Positions 1 through 11,215 of a stretch of DNA of 64,000 bases are shown in pieces. Made by a program: the position numbers and the translations under genes. This stretch comes from Shinisaurus crocodilurus. Taxonomy: Eukaryota > Chordata > Lepidosauria > Squamata > Shinisauridae. How positions within the stretch are numbered: position 1 is the stretch's first letter; every line of letters starts with the position of its first letter. The stretch spans positions 620,001 to 684,000 of the forward strand of contig JAHFWL010000039.1 in NCBI GenBank assembly GCA_021292165.1, written 5' to 3'. The notes beneath the pieces were generated by a model. The model saw nothing but the letters and a program-made list of their open reading frames with translations, did no database searches and was not told the DNA's origin.

Positions 1-732
1 GGTGTGTGCTTTAAAAATAAAAGACGTTTCTCTAGAACTACACCCTTTTCTGAATTAGAAGTGATTTTCAAGCCTTCCTGTTTCGGCAGCAAACTCAAAC
101 TTGTCCTCTCAGCAGTCCCCAAGCAACCATGATTCCTATTTCTGTTTTCTCATAACTTCAGACTAGCAGCAAAGAGCCCTTTGTTCTTGAGGGAGCAGTC
201 AAAGAACATCCAGTGGCTACTACTGAAACGTCCAGGTGTCAGAATTCTGAGAAATACACAGACCAAAATATCTCATAGTTGGTATCTTGGGCCAACGGCC
301 ACCACCACAAGTGTGCTGATCAAGATTTTTTTTCCCTTTTCTTTCTTTCTTCTTTCTTTTTAGTAATGCTTTCTATCATTGAAACCAAAGATGATGCTTA
401 AACTTTGAAAGAGCTTTGTAAAAACCTCAACTGTTTGAGTTTCTTTCTCTCCCTGCCCCCATTTTTAATCTAGACTACATAGAATGAGACTATTGGGAGA
501 TAACCTAGCATTTCCTCTTATTCAGTCTCTCCCCCCACCTTAAAAACAGAATACCCTGGCCTGTAATTATTCCCCTTCCTCAAAAAGAATGAGGGATCTA
601 GGCCTCAGCCTAATAATACTGGGCAACTAATGGATGTTGGGTTATTAATTAGGCCCAGAATATTTTCCTGTAGAGCAGCCTATGTACAGCTCTTCAGCCC
701 ATACAGCAGCAATAAAACAAAACGCAAACCTA
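1..732. other. non-coding stretch, nothing recognised
   Basis: I see no gene, exon with splice signals, or readable repeat terminus here. The short open frames lack any family motif. A pyrimidine-rich tract lies near 330-360. Confidence 0.5.
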
Positions 733-1103
733 AAATGGAACATAAGAGCCATGCATTATTTTCACACCGTCGCCAACCAGCTGCCCATGGGAAACCCACA
801 AGCAGGACAGGAGTGCAATAGCACTCTTCTGCCCATCTTCCCCAGCGACTGGAGTACATAGGTATACTGCCTCTGATACTGGAGGAAGCATATAGTCAAT
901 CAGGACTAGCAGCCATTGATATCCTTCTCCTGCATTAATTTGTCTAATCCCCTTTTAAAGCCCTCCAAATTGGTGGCCATCACCACATCCTGTGGAAGTG
1001 AATTCCATAGTTTTACTATGCATTGTGTGAAGAAGTACTTCTTTTTATCTGTCCTGAATCTCCCACCAATCAGATTCATGGGATGACCCTGGGTTCTAGT
1101 ATC

Positions 1104-1141
<38 letters not shown>

Positions 1142-1505
1142 CATGTTGCCCCTTACTCACTTTTTTTCTAAGCTAAACAATCCCAGCTGCTGTAACCTTT
1201 CCTCATAGGGGAGTTGCTCCAGCCCCTTGATCATTTTAGTTGCCCTTTTCTGCACTTTTTCCAACTCTACAATATCCTTTTTTGGGTGCGGTGACCAGAA
1301 CTGTTTGCGGTATTCTAAGTGCTGTTGCACTATAGATTTGTATAAGGGCAGTATGATCTTGGCAGTTTTATTTTCAATTCCTTTCTTTCCTAATTCTGCC
1401 TAACATGGAGTTTGCCTTTTTCACAGCAGCTGCGCACGGGGGTCGACATTTTCATCAATCTGTCCACCACAACCCCAAGATCTCTTTCTTGGTCAGCCAC
1501 CGCTA
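733..1505 (-). mobile_element. CR1-type LINE 3' portion
   Basis: This is the antisense of a 5'-truncated CR1 element, with its 3' end at the low-coordinate side. The blocks appear in the usual CR1 order: the 3' tail with 'gccaaccagctgcccatggg', then 'gtggaagtgaattccatag', then the segment encoding the end of ORF2, then a region near 1,430-1,500. A GA microsatellite (1106-1136) has expanded inside it. Other copies in the window share the same blocks, which is the main support. Confidence 0.8.
1106..1136. repeat. (GA)n microsatellite
   Basis: About 15 GA units, lying inside the CR1 copy. Confidence 0.95.
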
Positions 1506-1870
1506 GCTCATAGCTGTGAGCAAAATGTGCAATCCAGTAGCATAAACATAAAAACAGATTAACCGCACAATCGTATTCATGTCCACTGAGAAGTAAATGT
1601 GTATAGGCCTGCAGCCTAAAAAGTATATAATTACGGTAGTTGTCATACCAAACATCAAACTAATTTGGGGTACAAAATTCAAGTACTCAAGGACCTTCAA
1701 AACAGGAAGGTCTTCACCATCTTCCTAAAAATGAACATGAAAGGGGTTAGTTGAGTCCACCAAGGGAGTTTCAGAGTCTGGGCGCTACAACCAAAAAGGC
1801 CATCCTTCCAGTCCAGACATCATCAATCCAACATCCCACCCATGCCTCCATCCTTCTGTCCAGCCAATTA

Positions 1871-2007
1871 GGGCACATTCCTATGTATGTTTAGACAGAA
1901 AAAAAAAAGTCCTAGAAGTCCCAGCATTCCCCAGCCAGAATGACTGGCTGGGGAATGCTTGGACTTGTTGGACTTTTTTCGGTCTAAACATACATAGGAA
2001 TGTGCCC
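1871..2007. mobile_element. TTA-flanked palindromic MITE (Harbinger-like)
   Basis: Perfect terminal inverted repeats of about 26 bp (1871-1896 and 1982-2007) face each other. They are flanked by TTA on both sides (1868-1870, 2008-2010), the TSD typical of PIF/Harbinger elements. The centre is a second inverted repeat built on 'cccagcattccccagccag'. There is no coding capacity. The superfamily assignment rests on TSD length and sequence only. Confidence 0.8.
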
Positions 2008-2171
2008 TTACCAATCATCTGTCCATCCATTTCTCCATTTCTCTGTGCATCCCTGCATATATATCAGCCCACCTACCCCTTCACTCTTTCATATCTCCAG
2101 GCTGCTCCCTACTTTCCTTAACTTCCTCCACTTACCCTTGTCCTGTTCACGTAACGTATCTTTGGATATGA

Positions 2172-2249
2172 ATGCATGGAGGCACCATCTTGCCCCACTC
2201 CTTAACCCCTATGCATGGAGGCACCATCTTGCCCCACTCCTTAACCCTA
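2172..2249. repeat. 39-bp tandem duplication, two units
   Basis: A 39-bp unit beginning 'atgcatggaggcaccatct' occurs twice head to tail (starts at 2172 and 2211) with almost no divergence. No function is apparent. Confidence 0.85.
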
Positions 2250-2439
2250 TGCATTTATGTGAAGGTCTAAGCAGAGCATACACATATACAACTTAAGTGC
2301 ACGTAGGCACTGCATGGACTCATTCTGCACATGCGGGCTCTGTTTAGAACCTCACATGAAAGGCCCATGGATATGGCCCATGCATCTCCACTCTAAGTAT
2401 TCATGTCCATGGACCAGAGTATTTAAAGGTATATCTCCT

Positions 2440-2757
2440 CCAGCATGTACCTGCTCGGACCCTTAGGTCATCTTTGGAGGCCATCTTCCAGGTGCCCACC
2501 ACCAAAGGAAGCTAGGCGAGTGGCTACAAGAGAGAGGGCCTTCTCAGTGGTGGCACCCCATTTGTGGAATAAACTCCCAAAGAGGTTTGACCGGCAGTTA
2601 CGTTGTTATCTTCTTGGTATCATGTATTTTAGAGACCTTGTTCTAGGTTATTATGGCTGTTTTATCAATCTCTGTGTCCTGATTATTGTTTTGCATTATA
2701 ACGTATTTTATTCTTTAAAATATTTGTATTGTATTTTTTAACTGTTATATGGCATTT
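2440..2757 (+). mobile_element. L2-type LINE 3' end
   Basis: The forward frame carries the C-terminal signature seen in L2/CR1-group ORF2 proteins (RERAFSVVAPHLWNKLP, around 2529-2579). An AT-rich 3' UTR follows. The copy is 5'-truncated and is not a host gene. Confidence 0.65.
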
Positions 2758-3149
2758 TAGTTTTTTAACCAGAGAACATTAGTTATTTGGTGGATTAGAA
2801 ATGTAGCAAACCAACAAAACGTTGCAAGAACAAGGCTTCTGCCTCTTGTCCAGCCTTTCTAGTGCTCATGTCTCCCTCCTTGTGATTAGCATGCAACACC
2901 ATTGACCTCTCTTCAATTAGGCTCCTCTTGACTCGATTCCCTTTCTCCTCTACCCTTTCCTTCAGTTTTCCTCCTCTTCTACCTAGTCTTCCATCAGCTT
3001 CCTGTCTCTCAGGCCATTCTTATTGTGCAAATAGGACCAGAGACTAGATGCAAGGTACTCTTCTTAAGGCACCTTGCCTCTGGCCTCTTTGTGTCTTAGC
3101 TTACCTACTTCTTGGCAATTTTCCCGACTCCTCAACCTGACCCACAAAG

Positions 3150-3592
3150 CTGATCCTGTCCTTTTAAAGCCCTCCAAATTGGTGGCCATCACTACATCTT
3201 GTGGAAGTGAATTCCATAGTTTAACGATGAGCTCTGTGAAGAAGGATTTCCTTTTATCTGTCCTGAATCTCCCACCAATCAGCTTCATGGGATGACCCCG
3301 AGTTCTAGTGGTATCAGAGAGGGAGAAATGTTTCCCTATCCACTTTCTCCATCATGCATAATTTCCGCAGGACCAATTAGGACCAATAGGAGAACCTAAG
3401 AAGAGCCCTGATGGATGAGGCCAAGGGTTCATATGGTCCAGCATTCTGTTCACACAGTGGCCAACCAGCTGCCCACGGGATCCCACCACAAGCAGGACAT
3501 AAGTGCAGCAGCACCCTCCTGCCCATGTCCCCAGCAACTCATGTACATAGGCATATTGCCTCTGATCCTGGAGGAAGCACATAGCCAATCAG
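3150..3592 (-). mobile_element. two CR1 LINE fragments
   Basis: Two antisense CR1 pieces lie next to each other in shuffled order. 3150-3358 corresponds to the 'gtggaagtgaattccatag' region; 3388-3592 is the more 3' 'cagtggccaaccagctgccc' region. Either two insertions or an internal rearrangement would explain this. Confidence 0.7.
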
Positions 3593-3978
3593 TTAAAGTA
3601 GGCCCATCGCAATGGAACTTAATATACTCATGACCACCTTAAGTTCCTTTGATTTCAGTGAGTCTACTCTAAGTAAAACTAAGACTGCATCCAACTCATA
3701 ACAGACAGACCTTTTTTTAGTTTAAGTTAGGGTTTCATTGTATTGTGTTAATGGCAATTTACTTTATTTCAACTTTTATTATTGTAGTAGTGCATTGTAA
3801 CATTTGTAATCGAAAATTGTTATGGCAATTCTGTCTGGAAGTTGTCAAGGCCAATGTCTATTAGAATAAAGTTGTAGATTTTGATGGTGAAATTGGAAGA
3901 ACTGACTTGAATATTCCCTCTCTCCCAATATTTTCTTGTTTCAGCTCTAGAACGATTGTCCCCAAATGTATTAATTTA

Positions 3979-4115
3979 GGCGGCAATCCTATGCATGCTT
4001 GGACAGAAAAGAAAAACAAAAACAAACCAGTCCTGCAACTCCCAGCATTCTGGCTGGGGCTTGCTGGGAATTGTAGGCCTTTTTTTTCTGTCTAAACTTG
4101 CATAGGATTGTAACC
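3979..4115. mobile_element. TTA-flanked MITE, second copy
   Basis: Same family as the element at 1871-2007. Its ends read 'ggcggcaatcctatgcatg' and, inverted, 'ttgcataggattgtaacc'. TTA lies at 3976-3978 and 4116-4118. The interior again holds an inverted 'cccagcattctggctgggg' core. Confidence 0.75.
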
Positions 4116-4118
4116 TTA

Positions 4119-5220
4119 ATGTCTTTCTCAAGGCAATTAATCTTACTAATAATATCTCTTTCCAGCCTCAGGTCTCACCCCCCACTCTAAAGCTTGAAAA
4201 AGGAAGACAACACACACGTGACACAGATGTGATTCACTTTGGTTTCCTGTGTTCTGAAAACATCTGTCGATCAGGGCAAGACTTGAAAGCAGTCACTGAG
4301 ACATGAGGGGCAATTTTTAGTAGTTCCTTGCAAATTAGCTTCAAACGAACCAAAAGAAAAAAGAAAGAAAGAAAAAAGTAGTAGTAATCACTGGAGGAAA
4401 TAATTCATATCATATGGATTTTTTGGGTATGTTTGTTTGGTGGAGTTTTCTGGAAACCTCCATTTTGTGAGCCGGGCGGTTGTGCTAGAGGTTCAATGCA
4501 TATAGGCAGGTTTAGGTTAATCACTGACCCACAGCATACTGTGTCAACTGAATTCTTTTTTGCATGTGTGGGGGTGTTCCTGATTCTTTTTTTGCAGGGG
4601 GGGGGGGGTGGGATTGATTTTTATTTATTTATTTTTTAAAAAATTGGTCTGCGGAGAGCAAACTTTTAGCAAGGTTTAAAGGCCTAGGACGTATTCAGCC
4701 TTATATTGCAAACAACAACAACAACCCCAGTGTATTCTCAGAGCATTTATTGTGGTTATGCTTTTATACCATATGATATCTACTATACCAATGCTATTAC
4801 CGCATTTCAAACAGTCTCCCACACACACGCCGCCTTCCTTTTTTCTGAAGCTTTGCGTGCATACTTTGCTCCCTTTAACTATGAGCTGGAGAATGTTTGC
4901 AGCTGGACTTTCTTATTTCCTGTTGTTGTTTTGCCATTTATTCTTGCATGTAGAGTTCCTCTTGCCAAACATATATGACACGCACACACCATTGGCATTT
5001 TGATGACTGCAAAGAGATGCCAAACTCTCTTTTACCTACGCAATGAAAAGAGTTTCCTCAAATACACCAGCATCTGTCAGCTAGAGGAGATGTTAGTCCA
5101 CCAGGGTCATCCCTCACCTGACAGATGCTGGTTGTTCTTCTTACACCTGCACCCCATGTTGGCCCTTTACGAGCAGGTGTATCGTTATGATCATTAACAT
5201 GTCTACGCTCATCCTTCTTT
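4119..5220. other. non-coding stretch
   Basis: No gene or repeat boundary that I can define. It includes a G-run near 4601-4610 and AT-rich sequence around 4620-4640. Confidence 0.4.
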
Positions 5221-5344
5221 GAAAGAGCTCAGGGGGTGGCAAACCAGGCTCTCTGTTCCTCATTGTATCCTCACAATGATCCTGAGAAATAGGTTAGGCT
5301 GACCAGCCTGAGGCCATCTGGTGTGCTCAGCGCTACACCACACA

Positions 5345-5950
5345 TGGGAAGTACGGACATTGTAAAATCCGTTCTGTCTGCATTTTGTAGATTGTCAGGC
5401 ACACCTTTCATTCCATCAGTCCATTCATTGATGGAACTGGATTTTGCACAAATGCAGGGCCGGTGCTACCATTAGGCCAACTAGGCAGCTGCCTAGGGCG
5501 CAGGGCTAAAGGGGGTGCCAGAAACACCTTGGAAAAAAAATACAGCGCTCTCAAGTGGGAAGGGCCCCCCTAAATATCTGATCTTGCCTAGGGCACCAAA
5601 CTGCCTTGCTCCGGCCCTGCACAAATGCATTCATAAGCATTTGCTCTTCTGAAAATGCTCAAATCCCCACAAAGTACACAAAAATCCCCCCAAATGTGTA
5701 TATTTATACTTTAGTCCATGGGGGAGGGGATGCACATTTTTGGTCAGTGTCCCCCCCCCCCCTAGTTTTCTATGACTAAATTTGCATTAAAATTATGGAA
5801 AGTGAAAAAAAATAATAATCCCAAAACCCTGGTCCGTAAATCCATGGAATCCATGCGACTCGGGAAAAGCCGGTCTGCTGTGGAATCTGCAGGTCAGATT
5901 CATAGAAATCCCAACTTGTTTGAATCCATTGTGGATTTCTCCAACAACTC
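5345..5950. mobile_element. AT-rich repeat, related to the insert at 46.8-47.2 kb
   Basis: The sequence outside 5455-5619 matches, block by block, the insert at about 46,826-47,240. Shared blocks include 'aaattatggaaagt' and 'gtcagattcatagaaatcc'. At 47 kb the copy ends in inverted 'agggatgt', suggesting a non-autonomous DNA transposon. The copy here is interrupted by a hAT element. Confidence 0.55.
5455..5619. mobile_element. hAT-type MITE with 8-bp TSD
   Basis: A 165-bp element begins CAGGGCCGG and ends CCGGCCCTG. It is flanked by a perfect 8-bp duplication CACAAATG (5447-5454 and 5620-5627). Terminal CAG...CTG plus 8-bp TSD is diagnostic of hAT. Its sub-terminal 'ctaggcagctgcctaggg' resembles the right end of the 802-bp hAT element at 27,464. 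It sits inside an older AT-rich element. Confidence 0.92.
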
Positions 5951-5954
5951 TACG

Positions 5955-6165
5955 ACCACACCAACCTTGGGCTGGGTGTGGGAAGACCTGGGTTCAAATC
6001 TCCATTTGCCATGATGTTCACCTCAGGCTGGTCGTCATGTATCAGCCTCACCAATGTTACAGGATTGTTGTTTGGATAAAATGGGGGTGAGCCTCATGTA
6101 TGCCACCCAGAGGTCCTTGGAGGAAGGGTGTGATATAAATGCATGCCACTACCTGTCAGCCCAAA
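5955..6165 (+). mobile_element. MIR-type SINE, degenerate
   Basis: A B-box-like 'acctgggttcaaatct' is followed by a MIR-like body and a 3' end reading 'ccttggaggaagggtgtgatataaatg', which matches L2-type tails. Diverged and probably old. Confidence 0.55.
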
Positions 6166-6544
6166 TAATATGTAGGAAACCCAGTTTCTCCCTCGTCTTT
6201 GAGTTCCCAGAAAACCTGCATAAGGGAAGGCACCAGCATTCGCATGATATGAAGTTGAATTTTACTTCTGAGCTGATATTAAAGATGCAGGACCTGTTTG
6301 GCCCTGCAAAAGCAGGTTGGCCTTGATCTGGTCATATTTAGCATTTGAACACTTCAAGCACATTGTCTCATTTTAATTCTTTAAACCTGGTAGGTAAAGA
6401 ATTACCTACCATAAAACAAGGTAGGTAAGGTAGGTAGGCGAGCATTCTTACCCCATCTCACTTGAGGAAGAGGTCAAGGTAGAGAGCAGTTCACGTTAAT
6501 CTCATGATCACTATGCAATGCCAGTTCGAGAAACTCGGTACTTA

Positions 6545-6633
6545 GGCTGCAATCCTATACACACTCAACTGGGAGTAAATCCCATTGAACTCAATGGGGC
6601 TTACTTCTGAGTAGATATGCAAGGATTGCACTC
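6545..6633. mobile_element. short TTA-flanked MITE
   Basis: An 89-bp element starts 'ggctgcaatcctatacac' and ends with inverted 'aaggattgcactc'. TTA lies at 6542-6544 and 6634-6636. The interior is an imperfect palindrome around 'attgaactcaatggggct'. Related diverged copies lie near 14,381, 34,301, 37,376, 44,630 and 48,620. Confidence 0.75.
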
Positions 6634-6689
6634 TTAAAAGAGAAAGTTTGTGTATGTGGGGTAAACAGAGACAATGCGAAGAAGAGAAA

Positions 6690-7148
6690 TATTATTTATC
6701 TATTCAATACATTTCTAGCACACCCTTCCTTCAAAAGACTCAGGGCAATCTACATTACTTCTCCCATTTTAACCTCACAACTTTGTGAGGTGGCCGGGTT
6801 AGGCTGGGAGAGAGTGACTGTCCCATGGTCACCTAGTAAGCTTCTTGGCTGATTGGGAATTTGAACCCATGTCTCCCCAGTGCTAGTCCTATTTATTTAT
6901 TTATTTATTTATTTATTCATTCATTCATGTATTTTTGTATGTATACCCTGCCTTATTTCCTCTTGCAAGGTACCCAAGGCAGCTGACATGGTCCTCCTCC
7001 TCTCCATTTTTTTTTGTCTCTCACAATAATCCTGTAAGGTAGGTTAGGCTGAAAGTCAGTGAGCTTTCTGTGGCCGAGTGGAGACTGGAACTCAGATCTC
7101 CTGAGTCCCAATCCAATACTCTAACTACTACACTACTCTGGCTCCCAG
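6690..7148 (-). mobile_element. two L2/MIR-type SINE fragments
   Basis: Two antisense copies flank an ATTT-rich tract at about 6893-6920. Each ends with an inverted tRNA-like head; at 7083-7146 the 'gaactcagatctcctgagtc' block reads as an inverted B-box region. Bodies include 'ggttaggctg' and 'cacaataatcctgtaaggtag'. Confidence 0.5.
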
Positions 7149-7226
7149 TCAAACCACTCTCTGCCACAGACATCAAATGCCTGGTTTTTAATTGAGGCTA
7201 TTGCTTACTTAAGGCCAGTTCACACA

Positions 7227-7228
<2 letters not shown>

Positions 7229-7260
<32 letters not shown>
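7229..7260. repeat. (GT)n microsatellite
   Basis: Sixteen uninterrupted GT units. Confidence 0.95.
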
Positions 7261-7261
<1 letters not shown>

Positions 7262-7442
7262 AAGTCATGAACTCTGAATACAACATGAAGAAGTTTCCTG
7301 GCATGCTTCACCCACAGCAGAGCTCATAACTGACCTTCCAAAATTCCAAACACACTATAGTGTGTTACAATGACCTACAGAGCCTGGTAGTGGAGCAATC
7401 AAATGAAATGAGTGTTTAGCTTCAGATTCAAGTCCCACCCAA

Positions 7443-7575
7443 ATTCCAGAGAGGTAGCCATGGTAGTCTGTTGCATCAAAAACAACAAAGAGTCCTGTGC
7501 CAGTCTAAGAATAATGCATGCATTTACCGTGGCAAATGTTTCATGGGCCAGAGTCCATGTCATAAGATGCATGAA
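7443..7575 (-). mobile_element. Penelope-like element 3' fragment
   Basis: The block 'gtagtctgttgcatcaaaaa' plus 'caacaaagagtcctgtgcca' matches 46,335-46,460, the 3' end of the Penelope-like element annotated there. Truncated; followed by a GAA-repeat tract. Confidence 0.55.
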
Positions 7576-7592
7576 GAGGGCACCGAAAAAGT

Positions 7593-7663
7593 GGAGGAAG
7601 AGGAAGAGGAAGAGGAAGAGGAAGAAGAAGAAGAAGAAGAAGAAGAAGAAGAAGAAGAAGAAG

Positions 7664-7693
<30 letters not shown>
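7593..7693. repeat. (GAG/GAA)n purine tract
   Basis: About 100 bp of GAGGAA grading into pure GAA repeats. It is homopurine on one strand, so it could form triplex DNA. Long 'proteins' of E, K or F across it are artefacts. Confidence 0.95.
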
Positions 7694-7694
<1 letters not shown>

Positions 7695-7699
7695 TTAAA

Positions 7700-8395
7700 T
7701 TAACTGAAGATGAAGGATCATCAAACCCCATCCAACAACCCAGAACTTGATAGGATTGTGTGCATTGGGCTTCAGTGGTACATAAGAGCATAGGAAGACC
7801 CCAGCTGGGTCAGATCAAAGTCCATCTAGTCCAGCATTGTGTTTCAAGTCATGTATAGCCAGATGCTCATACATACAGCCCCTGAACAGGAAAGTTTCAT
7901 TTTGCTACAATTCCCTCTATTTCCAATGTTCAGGCTCCACGTTTATTGCTTATGTAGCCAAAATGGCACCACCACCGAACAACAGGGGGGAAACAGCAGA
8001 CTTGGGGAAACACCAACGTATGCAAAAGTACCAAAAAAAAAACCCACAAACTTTAGGGGGTGAAATCTATGGGGGGACCCCCACCAAAACATCCCAATGA
8101 GGACTGCTGTGGCTCAGTGGCCATGGAATACTGACTAAATGTTGAAGAGAGGGTTGAAAACTGGATGGGAAGAGAAATTGAATGAACTGGATGAAATCCT
8201 GAATGGCAGTCCTCCACGCTGCAATATTTTGTTGCAGGTCCCACTTGTTATGGTTAATAGCCATTAAACAACAGGAGGGGAAGGCACTGATCTATCACTG
8301 AATGAAGCAGGGTGGAATTCAGGTGCCTGAAGAAGAAGAAAAACTCATTGTAGCCCTTCTGTGGCATTCTCTACCAAAAGCAGCCCTGGATTAAC
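7700..8395. other. non-coding; short CR1 stub at 7783-7850
   Basis: A truncated antisense CR1 3' end ('gggtcagatcaaagtccatc') lies at 7783-7850. The rest shows nothing I recognise. Confidence 0.45.
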
Positions 8396-8403
8396 CATCA
8401 AGC

Positions 8404-8525
8404 CAGCGTTCTCCAACCTTGGGTCCCCAGATGTTTTTGGCCTACAACTCCCAGCATGCCCCAGCTGGGGCATGCTGGGAGTTGTAGGCCAAAAACATCT
8501 GGGGACCCAAGGTTGAAGAACACTG
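8404..8525. mobile_element. palindromic hAT MITE, copy 1
   Basis: An almost perfect foldback with arms of about 60 bp. Ends are CAGCGTTCTCCAACC and, inverted, GAAGAACACTG. A near-perfect 8-bp TSD flanks it (CATCAAGC 8396-8403; CATTAAGC 8526-8533). Same family as 19,119-19,253 and 41,845-41,979. Confidence 0.9.
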
Positions 8526-8533
8526 CATTAAGC

Positions 8534-9460
8534 AATATAAATATGTGCTTAGGGCACCAAGGAAAGGGGGGTACCCCAGAGTACCAGAGTACCACAAAGT
8601 TTTGCACTTGCATTTTTTTCTCTTATAACAGTTTTATTACGAAATGCATAAAACAGTGATGACCATTTGCATTTCTGTTGCCCTAGTTATAAGTAAGTAA
8701 TTTGCTTATATTTCTTGCTGCTATTTAGTGTTAAAAATATATATATATATATATATATATTTTAAGAAAAACAGTTTATAGTTGTGTGTTCTGGCATGGC
8801 CGGATGGCCTTGAAGAAAACTGAGTGTTTAATGCCTTATTTCTCCTTCAGCACTTATTGAGTCTTAATGTCTTGCCAGCTAAGCAATGGAAGGGCCGAGG
8901 AGGGGGCACCATTATTGGGCTGTGTTTAGGGCATCAGCTGGCTTTAATCCAGCCCTGACCAAAAGGCTTCATTACCAGCTTCTAACTTAAGCTGCCAGAG
9001 CTACAGCTCAAAACAAGCTAGGTAATATTCAGAAGCATAATTAGGAATTGTCGCTTTGCTCAACATTCACAGGTGACCACGCATCAAGGGCTTTCAGTTT
9101 CCACTGACACAGTTCCAGCATTCAGATGTCAAATGAGGCAAAAAAAAACAAAAAAAAACGAGGCAGAACCACAGGTGGCTGTTTCAGAGAGACAACCACA
9201 GTATTTGAAAATAGGTCTGAGGTCTGCAAAAATGGTATCTTGCAAAGTAGATCACCACATCCTGTTGTTGTTTATGTCATACGGTATATTTTTTTAAAAA
9301 AATAAACAAACACTGAAGCCAACTAAATGTTGAGATTAATGAAAAAATATATTTTGAATAAATCATAGAACACTGGGATTAAAAAACACACACACACATT
9401 GATATAATTAATTCATAACATTGAATTAATTGGTGGCCAAGATTTTAAATAAATGAATAT
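8534..9460. other. non-coding; (AT)n at 8737-8761
   Basis: Contains an AT dinucleotide run and a few A-rich stretches. I see no gene. Confidence 0.5.
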
Positions 9461-9464
9461 AGAA

Positions 9465-9800
9465 TAAATTGACCAGCATTTCTATGCTGCCTTTTCCCCA
9501 AAGCCCTCCCAAGGCTGCTTAAATACAACATTAAAATATAAAATACAGATGATATCGATTCATTAAGATGATAAAAGCACAGATTGTAAACTGAGAGAGC
9601 AATGGTACAAACAATAAAACAATTTAACTAAAAGCACAGCAAAACAAAAGTGTTTTCAAGCTCCCTTTAAAAGTTGACAAGGAAGAGAAAAAATGAATAT
9701 CACTCAGGAGACAGTTCCAGCAGTATGGGACAACCACCAAAAACAAGGCCCTGTCTCTAGTGCCTGCCAATCTAATCAATATCAATGGCAGGCCCACAAG
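9465..9800 (-). mobile_element. L2-type LINE 3' end, antisense
   Basis: The minus frame resembles the L2-group ORF2 C-terminus (a run ending near KGSLKTLLF at about 9650) and is followed on that strand by an AT-rich 3' UTR. Truncated and diverged. Confidence 0.45.
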
Positions 9801-10026
9801 CAGGGCCTCTGGTCTCTCCTGTCTCTCTGTCTGTCTTTCTTTTTCTCTCCCTCTCTCTCTTTTCATGTCTTCCATTGCTCTTACCAAATACATTTCTTGA
9901 ATTCCTTTCTCTCCACAATACCCTCTCATTCATTTTATCACTGAGACTTGATGCAGGAAGAAGCAACCAGGCCAGATGTGATGTGTGGTACCCCTTACTT
10001 GGAAAGGCTACTAAGAACACAAGAGG

Positions 10027-10194
10027 TTTCATAGATTTCATAGATCATAGAGTTGGAAGGAGCCTACAAGGCTATCGAGTCCAACCCCCTGTTCAGTGCA
10101 GGAAACTAGAGGAGGGGGTCTCCCATCCAAGTAATAACCAGGCTTGACCCTGCTTAGCTTTCCACGCTCAGACAAGCTGAGCCAGCGCTGGCGT
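10027..10194 (-). mobile_element. 5S-rRNA-headed SINE with CR1-like tail, copy 1
   Basis: Read on the minus strand, it has a 5S-rRNA-like head ('gaaagctaagcagggtcaag', then 'tacttggatgggagacc'), a short linker, and a tail 'gggggttggactcgatagcc' ending in repeated 'atctatgaa'. That tail is the classic CR1 3' end. The same order is seen at 28,799-28,947, 57,345-57,515 and, more diverged, 39,835-39,985. Confidence 0.8.
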
Positions 10195-10199
10195 AAGCT

Positions 10200-10900
10200 G
10201 CTGGCCAGATGGGCAATTCATAAATACAACAAATAAATAAATACATTTGTTGGATCAGTCAAAAGGTCCCTCTCCTCCAGCATCCTACTTCCCACCGTGG
10301 CCAACCAGATGGCTCCAAGATCCTGAATGCAGTGATGGATTGGATATAGCTAGGCTAACAAGCTGAGGTTTAGAACAGACAACAAGATGCGGTACTGAAG
10401 GTCAGCAGAAAGCCATTCAGGGATTGGGGGGGTACAGCCTGTTCTGGATGCAATCCCACTCTCTCCTGAAGGATCTGGTTTGCCATTTGGGGGATGCTTT
10501 TGGACCCAACATTGTTCCTGGAGAGTCAAGTATCTACTGTGTCCAGGAGTGTTTTCACCCAATTATGGGTGGTACGTTAAGACTAAGTGTGTGCCTATAG
10601 GAGCCTGCCTGTAGTTTAAGATCTCTTTTAGAGGCCCTGTTAGGAGTCCCACCAGCAAGAGGTTAGGTTTATTTATCATTTATTTGTTTCAGAGACCTCA
10701 GGGCCTCTTCCCAACAAAGTGATCAAAGCGGTGAACACAGCACTAAAATGTAACAATAAAATAATACCGCAATAAATACTCTTTTCTACTGATCAACAAT
10801 AAAACTGTAGCTGACTGGGTCACACACACTGGGTCCTCTTTCTGAGGATCACAGTGACCGAGCAGGGACATATGTGACCTGGTCCCAAATTGTTTAGGCG
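10200..10900. other. non-coding; CR1 stub at 10,256-10,330
   Basis: A short antisense CR1 3' remnant ('gtggccaaccagatgg') is present. Otherwise nothing recognised. Confidence 0.4.
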
Positions 10901-10904
10901 GGCT

Positions 10905-11215
10905 TTATATGTTCACTACTAAACCTGCTGCATCTTGGCCTTTGGGAATGTGGTGCAGAGCCTTCCTTGTGACAGCACTCCAGTTGTGAAACCCCCTCCC
11001 TGGGGAGGTCAGATCAGCACCTTCTTTGTTTGGTTTGAGTGGGACAGTACAATTTTTTTTTCTACTGTCAACAGGCATTTGAAGGATTTGAACTGCAATT
11101 CTGTGCTTTGCTTTTAAAGATGGTCCCCCCACATTTAGTATGCTATTTATTATTATTATTATTATGGTATGTTTTACTCTGTATGTGTGTTTTCCCCCTC
11201 CCCCATTTAAAAAAA
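10905..11215 (+). mobile_element. possible L2-type LINE 3' end
   Basis: A frame around a 'ccctccctggggaggtcaga' block followed by an AT-rich tail ending in an A-tract near 11,210 resembles other L2-type 3' ends here. Weakly supported. Confidence 0.35.

Noticed and set aside
7399..7791. poly-F, poly-K and poly-E proteins
   Set aside because: Translations of a GAA microsatellite.
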